Source of the DNA: Rapana venosa
Taxonomy: Eukaryota; Mollusca; Gastropoda; Neogastropoda; Muricidae
Reading direction: 5' to 3'
DNA length: 64,000 bases
NCBI GenBank assembly: GCA_028751875.1
Contig: CM054165.1
Coordinates: 26,821,025-26,885,024, forward strand
Every line of letters begins with the position of its first letter. Within the stretch, counting starts at the first letter, position 1. A program made the position numbers and the translations under genes. Of the stretch, positions 57,731 to 64,000 are shown one piece after another. Below the pieces are notes generated by a model. The model ran no database searches and had not been told where the DNA came from. It saw only the letters and a program-made list of their open reading frames with translations.

Positions 57731-58225
57731 GTCCTACAATACAATACAGTACAATACAATATAATAAATACAACACAATACAACACAACACAATGCAAAA
57801 CAATATGATACAATACAGTACAATACAACTCAACAACACAAGACATGACAACACATAACACAATATGATATGATACAATACAACACAGTACAACACAACA
57901 AGACAAGACAACACACTACAACCCAATCTTGTGCACATGTTAAAACCCGTCCCGCTTTTTGGAAGAGTAGGCCATTGTGTACCGATGTGAACGGATGACA
58001 AAATTTACAATACTGCATACACACGGGAACTGGATGAAAAAAAGCACTTCCATTATTCTCCTTATAAAAGATTAAAATAAATTAAAAAAACTAAACAATA
58101 GGATATGATACAACACATTATAATACAATACTACTTCTTCATGGAACTCTCAGACAGCTACTATTGTTATATGTTATATGAGCGAAAATGCGTCACGATG
58201 CCGTTTAATACAACACAACACAATA

Positions 58226-58291
58226 CAGTACAATACAATACAATACAATACAATACAATACAATACAATACAATACAATACAATACAATAC
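58226..58291 (+). repeat. Pure (ACAAT)n run
   Basis: Twelve perfect CAATA units in a row (58231-58290). The counterpart at about 50271-50297 has far fewer, so this tract has changed length since the duplication. Confidence 0.88.
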
Positions 58292-58353
58292 ATACAAGTG
58301 GCCTGGGGTAAGCATGACATTGTTCTCTCTGAAGAGAAGCACTTTCTCCAGAT

Positions 58354-58443
58354 CCCGTGATAGCTCAGTTGGTAGAGCGGAGGACTGTAGAGGGCAAGTG
58401 GAAAGCAATCCTTAGGTCGCTGGTTCGAATCCGGCTCGCGGGA
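58354..58443 (+). tRNA. tRNA-Tyr-GTA: tRNA-Tyr (GTA)
   Basis: Canonical; counterpart of 50354 exactly 8,000 bp away. Confidence 0.93.
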
Positions 58444-58609
58444 ATTTTTTCATTTTATTTTTTCTATTTAAAGTATTTATCTTTGCACTTTGTCAAATAT
58501 TGATGTAAGACATGTGTTATTGCCTATATTAAAATGTTGTGAATTTTTAAATTATTTTTTTCATTTAAAAAATATTTTTTCATTTTAAAAATTATTTATC
58601 TTTGCACAT

Positions 58610-59953
58610 TATACCCCTGCCCAAGAAGGGGAATTTACGCCAATGCCAAAACTATAGAACAATCAGCCTCATCAGCCACGCCAGCAAGATCATGCTCAAA
58701 GTTATTTTGAATCGTCTCAAGGAGGCAGAAGAACACCTTGCAGAGGAACAAGCTGGGTTCAGGGCAGGCAGGAGCACAATCGAACAGATTTTTAACTGCC
58801 ACATCCTAATGGAAAAACATCTTCAACATCAGAGAGATCTGTTCCACAACTTCATCGACTTCAAGAAGGCTTTCGACAGAGTATGGCAGGAAGGCCTGTG
58901 GCAGGTCCTCAGAATGTTTGGCATTGGAGAAGGACTAGTGCAAACCATTCAAGCACTATACAACACCGCAAGCAGTGCAGTCCTTCTGAACAATCAGGTC
59001 GGAGACTACTTCAAAACCACAGTTGGGGTCCGACAAGGATGCCTGTTATCTCCAGTCCTGTTTAATCTGTTCTTGGAAAACATTATGAGAGAGACCCTCC
59101 ATGACTTCCACTCTACCATCTCCATTGGTGGCAGACCCCTCAACAACTTGCGGTTTGCCGATGACATTGACCTCATGGGCGAAGTAACACAGAGCTGCAA
59201 GATCTTACGACCAGACTTGAGAGCAGAGCTGGAGCATATGGGATGGAGGTGAGCTCGGAGAAAAGTAAAGTACTTGTGAACAGCACGAGCAACGCCACTG
59301 CTAAAATTTAAATGAACGGCCATCAACTGTAGGAGGTAGATGCTTTTAAATACCTTGGCGCTACACTCACAAAGGACGGGCGATCGACGACAGAAATCAA
59401 AGTCAGACTAGCCATGGCAACATCTTCCATGACAAAACTCACCACCATATGGAAAAGTAAAGAGATCAGTTTTCCAATCAAACTAAAGCTCTACAAAGCC
59501 CTAATTCAGACTATCCTGCTGTACGGAAGTGAAACCTGGACATTGACTGCTGAAACAGCAAAGCGAATCCAGTCATTTGAAACAAAATGCCATAGAAAAC
59601 TGCTGGGCATATCCTGGAGAAAACGAAAGACCAATGAATTTGTCAAGAATCAAATAACACGGCTGGCAGGTCCACAGGAACCCCTTCTCACCATCGTCAA
59701 GAAGAAAAAGCTGACATGGTTCGGCCACGTCACCCGCCACAACACTCTGCCAAAAACAGTACTGCATGGAACACTCGAAGGTGGCAGAAAGAGGGGAAGA
59801 CAGAACAAGTCATGGATGGACAACATCAGAGAATGGACCAGGATGAATGACTCGGCACTACTGCCCAGAGCCGAGGACCGAAATGGATGGAGGAGGCTTA
59901 CCACGGCATCGTCTTTCGTGTCTCCCTCCACAACCGCCAAGTTACGGGACTGA
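58610..59953 (+). pseudogene. Reverse transcriptase of LINE-C copy 2, broken
   Basis: Shares the two stop codons of copy 1. It has its own 1-bp deletion after 'ctcatgggcg' (about 59180) but keeps the base that copy 1 lost near 51537, so its C-terminal frame (59414-59953) is longer. Confidence 0.85.
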
Positions 59954-59959
59954 TGATGA
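58610..59959 (+). mobile_element. LINE-C copy 2 (segmental duplicate)
   Basis: Same truncation point, tail and TGCACAT target duplication (58603-58609, 59960-59966) as copy 1. Confidence 0.85.
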
Positions 59960-60082
59960 TGCACATAGGCTATTTACTTTGTCAGTTATTGGTGTATGCT
60001 AAGTGTCGATGCCTACATTAAAACGTTATGTTTTGGAATGTTTTGTTGATAATACCATGGAAAGGTTGGTTTGGGTTGGGTC

Positions 60083-60382
60083 GGAAGTGTGCAGTGGTTT
60101 GAGCCAAAATATCACCCCCACCCCAACCATTAGACCACGGTAGGTGGTCTGGGTGCTATTCTCGTGGATGAAACGATAAATCCGATGTCACGGGTGCTAC
60201 ACCAAATTATGTAGGACACGTAAAAGAACCCACAGCAACAAGAGAGTTGTCCCTGGCAAAAAAAAGTTATCTGATAGGGAAACAAAGAAAGTTACAGGCA
60301 GGAAAAGAAAACATAATAATGGGTGGCGCTGCTCTTGTGGTGATTCGTTCATCCCCCCCCCCCCCCCCCCAAAGAGAGAGCA
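60083..60382 (+). mobile_element. SINE-1 copy lacking 3' hairpin
   Basis: Counterpart of 52082-52380 with a longer C run (60353-60370). ACAAT tract 60383-60642. Confidence 0.75.
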
Positions 60383-60700
60383 ACAAATCCATATGATACA
60401 AAACAATACAATGCAACGAAATGTAACACAACAGAATACATTACAACACAATAGAATACAACACATTTCGACACAACAGAATACAACACAATATATTACA
60501 ACACAACAGAATACAACACAATATAATACAACACAGTACAATACAACACATGATACAATACAGTACAACACAATACAACACAACACAGTACAAGACAGTA
60601 CAATACAACACACATACAATACAACACAATACAATACAATACAAGTGGACTGGGGTCAGCATGACATTGTTCTCCCTGAAGAGAAGCACTTTCTCCAGAT

Positions 60701-60790
60701 CCCGTGATAGCTCAGTTGGTAGAGCGGAGGACTGTAGAGGGCAAGTGGAAAGCAATCCTTAGGTCGCTGGTTCGAATCCGGCTCGCGGGA
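60701..60790 (+). tRNA. tRNA-Tyr-GTA: tRNA-Tyr (GTA)
   Basis: Canonical, intron ends AAAGCA; 5' side matches 52698, 3' flank does not. Confidence 0.93.
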
Positions 60791-60930
60791 ATTTTTTTTT
60801 AATTTAAAAAATTATTTATTTTTGCACTTTCTCAACTACTGATGTCAGACATGTGCCAATGCCTACATTAAAACGTTGCGGATTAAAATAAAAATTTTCA
60901 TTAAAAATTTTTTTTTTATTTTGCGCATAG

Positions 60931-61067
60931 GCGGATCGGTAGTCTAGAGGTTCGCGCCTGTCTAGAAAGTGAAAAGTCCGGGTCGGAAGTGTGCGGTGGT
61001 TCGAATCCCGTTTGGACCCGAAACTTTTTCCCCATCCATTAGATCATGAGTGGTGGCCTGGGCGCTA

Positions 61068-61098
<31 letters not shown>

Positions 61099-61344
61099 CG
61101 TGTGTTGCACATGATTATTTAGCGCACGTAAGAGAACCCACGGCAACAAGGGAGTTGTCCCTGGCAAAATTATGTAGAAAAAAGCCACTCTGATAGGGAA
61201 ACAAATACTGTTGCAGACAGGAAAAAAGAAAAAAAATGGGTGGCGCTGCTCTTGTGGCGACGTGCTCTCCCCGGGGAGAGCAGCCCGAATTTCACGCAGA
61301 GAAATCTGTGTGACTTAAAGTGGTATAAATAAATAAATAAATAA
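60931..61344 (+). mobile_element. Full-length SINE-1 with intact tRNA-derived head
   Basis: This copy shows the complete element. The head has A-box-like 'ggtagtctagagg' (60938-60950) and B-box GGTTCGAATCC (60998-61008). The central domain holds 'gtctttcggatgagacgata' and 'cgaggtcccgtgtg' (to 61105), then 'cccacggcaacaagggagtt'. The 3' domain has an 18-bp palindrome (61264-61281) and a hairpin with a GAAA loop (61292-61313). The tail is (AAAT)n. Target duplication ATAGGC (60927-60932, 61345-61350) shows a recent insertion into the unit's 'gcgcataggctattt' block. It resembles, from memory, tRNA-derived mollusc SINEs; a family name cannot be given without a database. Confidence 0.88.
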
Positions 61345-61452
61345 ATAGGCTATTTACTTTGTCAGTTATTGGTGCAAGCTAAGTGTCAATGCCTACATTA
61401 AAACGTTATGTTTTGGAATGTTATGTTGATAATGCCATGAAAAGGTTGGGTC

Positions 61453-61797
61453 GGAAGTGTGCAGTGGTTTGATCCCCATTTGAGCCAGATTATCCCCCCC
61501 CCCCCACCCATTAGACCACGGTAGGTGGTCTGGGTGCTAGTCTTTCGGACGAAACGATAAACCGAGGTCCTGTGTGTTACACAAAATTATTTAGCCCACA
61601 TAAAAGAACCCACTTCTACAAGACAGTTGTCCCTGGTAAAATTATGTGGAAAAAAGCCACTCTGATAGCAAATCAAAATGACTTTGACAGGAAAAAGAAG
61701 AAAAAAAGGTGGCGCAGTTCTTGTGGCAATGCATTCTCTCTGGGGAGAGCAGCCTAAATTTCACGCAGGGAAATCTGCCGTGACTTAAAGTGGTGTA
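61453..61797 (+). mobile_element. SINE-1 copy, class B unit
   Basis: Resident headless copy about 110 bp downstream of the full-length one. Tract 61803-61970, reverse X 61972-62130, Y 62199-62272. Confidence 0.78.
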
Positions 61798-62355
61798 GGC
61801 CTACAATACAATACAGTACAATACAATATAATAAATACAACAGATTACAATACAACACAATACAAAATAATACCATACAACTCAACAACACAAGACAGGA
61901 CAACACACAATAACACAATATGATATGATACAATACAACACAGTACAACACAAGACAAAACACTAAAACACAATCTTGTGCACACATTAAAACCTGTTCC
62001 GCTTTTCGGAGGAGTAGGCCATTGTGTGCCGGTGGGAACGGATGACAAAATTTACATTACTGCATACACATGGGCACTGGATGAAAAAAAGGCACATGAG
62101 TGCTTATTCCATTATCCTTGAAATAAAAGCTTAAAATAAATACAAAAATAAACAATAGGATATGATGCAACACAGTACAATACAATACAATACAATACTT
62201 CTTCGTGGAAGGCTCAGACAGCAACTATTGTTGTCTGTTATATGAGCGAAAATGCCTCACACTGCTGTTTAATACAACAATACAGTACAATACAATACAA
62301 GTGGACTGGGTCTGCATGACATTGTTCTCTCTGAAGAGAAGCACTTTCTCCAGAT

Positions 62356-62445
62356 CCCGTGATAGCTCAGTTGGTAGAGCGGAGGACTGTAGAGGGCAAG
62401 TAGAAAGCAATCCTTAGGTCGCTGGTTCGAATCCGGCTCGCGGGA
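62356..62445 (+). tRNA. tRNA-Tyr-GTA: tRNA-Tyr (GTA)
   Basis: Canonical exons, private intron GTAGAAAGCA. Last complete copy in the window. Confidence 0.93.
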
Positions 62446-62875
62446 ATTTTTTATTTTACTTTTTTAAATAAAAAACTTATTTATCTTTGCACTTTGTCAA
62501 ATATTGATGTAAGACATGTGTCATTGCCTACATTAAAACGTTGTGGATTTTAAAAAGTCTTTTTCATTTAAAAATTTCTTTGTTTTTGCGCATAAGCTAT
62601 TTACTTTGTCATTTATTGATGTCAGCTAAGTGTCAATGCCTACATTAAAACTTTGTTATGTTTTGGAATGTTATGTTGATAATACCATTAAAAGGTTGGG
62701 TTGGGTTGGGTCGGAAGTGTGCAGTGGTTCGATCCCTGTTTGGGCCAAAATATCCTCCCCTCCCCCCCTATCCATTAGACCACGGGTGGTGGTCTGGGTG
62801 CTAGTCTTTAGGATGAGACTATAAACCCAGGTCCTGTGTGTTACACAAAATTATTTAGTGCACCTAAAAGAACGC

Positions 62876-63657
62876 TGGCAAGCTCTTTTTCCAGCCAGCT
62901 TGCCAGCCTAACAGAACACTTGGATAAGGCCTCCAAAACATACGGCATGGAAATCAGTGCAGAGAAGACCAAACTGATGACTAATAACACCAACGGCATT
63001 AGCACTGATATCAGGGTTAATGACCAGAAGCTGGAAACAGTTCAAAGCTTCAAGTACCTGGGAGCCATTGTATCCGACCAGGGATCCAAGCCAGAAGTAG
63101 TATGCAGGACTGCACAGACAATAACAGCTTTGTCAAAACTAAACACCATCTGGAGAGATAAGAATATCTCACTTATCTCCAAGATCAGACTAATGCGCTC
63201 CCTTGTCATATCCATATTTCTGTATGCCTGTGAATCATGGACCCTGACTGCAGATTTGGAGAGAAGAGTACAGGCAATGGAGATGAGATGCTTTCGGAGA
63301 CTCCTTGGCATCTCCTACAAAGACCACATAAGCAACGAAAGCGTGCATAACAGAATCCAGCAAACCATTGGACCCTATGAGAACCTTCTAACGATCGTGA
63401 AAAAGCGTAAACTTAAGTGGTATGGGCATGTCACAAGATCCAAAGGAATTACAAAGACAGTTTTGCAAGGCACTGTCCAAGGAGGAAGAAGAAGAGGCAG
63501 ACCAAGGAAGAGCTGGGAGGATAACATCAGTGAATGGACAGGCCTAGAACTCAACAAAACCCTGAGAAAGGCAGAACAGAGAGAAGAATGGAGGGAACTG
63601 GTTGCTGAGTCTTTGAGGGTGCCCCCACGGTCGTCAGACTACGGGACAGATAGATAG
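62876..63657 (+). pseudogene. C-terminal reverse-transcriptase fragment of LINE-D
   Basis: The frame is open over the whole insert, about 260 residues: EISAEKTKLM, FKYLGAIVSDQG, KIRLMRSLVISIFLYACES, WTLTADLERR, KRKLKWYGHVTRSKG, and a basic RRRGRPRKSWEDN end. The palm catalytic residues are absent because of the truncation, so it is inactive despite being open, which suggests a young insertion. Related to LINE-B (shared WTLTADLERR and GRPRKSW). A Met upstream at 62836 lies in SINE sequence and is not a real start. Confidence 0.85.
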
Positions 63658-63669
63658 ATAGATAGATAG
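62876..63669 (+). mobile_element. LINE-D, 5'-truncated non-LTR retrotransposon
   Basis: A 10-bp target duplication AAAAGAACGC (62866-62875, 63670-63679) and a (GATA)n tail (about 63649-63669) bound it. It starts downstream of the FADD motif. An 11-bp inverted repeat (GCTGGCAAGCT at 62874-62884, AGCTTGCCAGC at 62897-62907) sits on the 5' junction. Confidence 0.85.
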
Positions 63670-64000
63670 AAAAGAACGCACGTCTACTAGAGAGTCGTCC
63701 CCGCAAAATTTTGTAGAAAAAAGCCACTCTGACAGGGAAATAGTACAGTTCAAGTCAGGAAAAGAACAAAGTAATGGGTGGCGCTGCTCTTGTGGTGATG
63801 CGCAGCCCAGATTTCAGGTGGAGAAATCTGCCGTGACTTAAAGAGGTATACCTTACACATCAATATAATACAAAACAACACAACACATCACAACACAACA
63901 CAACACAACACAACACAATACAACACAATATAATAAAACACACCACAATGCAATAAAACACAACACGGTACAATACCACACAACATATGATACAATACAG

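Larger units (their letters stand above)
62713..63850 (+). mobile_element. SINE-1 copy split by LINE-D
   Basis: The SINE parts are 62713-62875 and 63670-63850. The palindrome is deleted in the second part ('gatgcgcagcccagattt'). The ACAAT tract (63851-64000) runs off the window. Confidence 0.8.
1..64000 (+). repeat. Tandem array of ~1 kb tRNA-Tyr/SINE units
   Basis: The same order of blocks recurs across the whole window: tRNA-Tyr gene, T-rich run, AT-rich block with 'gcgcataagctatttac', 'aaaacgttgttatg' block, GGGTT run, SINE-1 body, ACAAT tract, then a ~45-bp flank ('tctgaagagaagcac', 'tttctccagat') directly before the next tRNA gene. Spacing between tRNA genes is mostly 0.9-1.5 kb and exceeds 2 kb only where a LINE or single-copy DNA has entered. 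All tRNA genes are on the + strand. The array runs off both ends of the window, so its full size is unknown. Confidence 0.95.

Noticed and set aside
1..64000. CRISPR-like array (repeated ~90-bp element with spacers)
   Set aside because: The repeat is a tRNA gene with Pol III promoters, spacing is ~1 kb, spacers are themselves related, and the DNA is animal.

Overview
The window looks like animal nuclear DNA, probably a mollusc. The tRNA-Tyr genes are of the intron-containing metazoan type. The dominant SINE resembles, from memory only, tRNA-derived SINEs that are common in gastropod and other mollusc genomes. No host protein-coding gene can be supported. Almost the whole 64 kb is one tandem array of about 1 kb units, each built around a tRNA-Tyr(GTA) gene on the + strand. 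I count 43 complete or near-complete 90-bp copies plus three broken ones. By eye about 32 have a canonical cloverleaf; the rest carry stem mismatches, small deletions or truncations.

A unit reads: tRNA-Tyr with a 17-nt intron; T-rich Pol III terminator; AT-rich block; a (GGGTT)n run; a SINE copy (called SINE-1 here) whose A-box head is missing; a long A/C/T-only (ACAAT/ACAAC)n tract; a conserved flank of about 45 bp; then the next tRNA gene. From 1 to about 14.1 kb a module of about 140 bp (module X) lies between the tRNA gene and the SINE in forward orientation. A non-repetitive island (15.04-16.17 kb) follows. Beyond it module X, where present, is reverse-complemented and sits between the SINE tract and the next tRNA gene, followed by a second module (Y) with a hairpin.

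Other elements have inserted into the array. There are six non-LTR retrotransposon fragments with reverse-transcriptase reading frames (LINE-A at 4.6-6.1 kb; LINE-B at 25.5 and 42.5 kb; LINE-C at 50.6 and 58.6 kb; LINE-D at 62.9 kb), three full-length SINE-1 copies, four copies of a second SINE (SINE-2) whose head combines tRNA-like and 5S-rRNA-like sequence, and one almost complete 5S rRNA gene. Several have recognisable target-site duplications.

The array has grown by segmental duplication. About 19.1-28.8 kb is repeated at 36.6-45.8 kb, 31.7-34.0 kb at 48.0-49.2 kb, and 49.1-52.8 kb at 57.0-60.8 kb. A 1,058-bp unit is tandemly doubled at 11.3-13.5 kb and a 1,097-bp unit at 32.1-34.0 kb. 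Several duplication edges fall at a tRNA gene. A patch at about 38.42-40.06 kb is an indel-ridden version of 21.24-23.11 kb with abrupt edges, more like unpolished assembly than biology.
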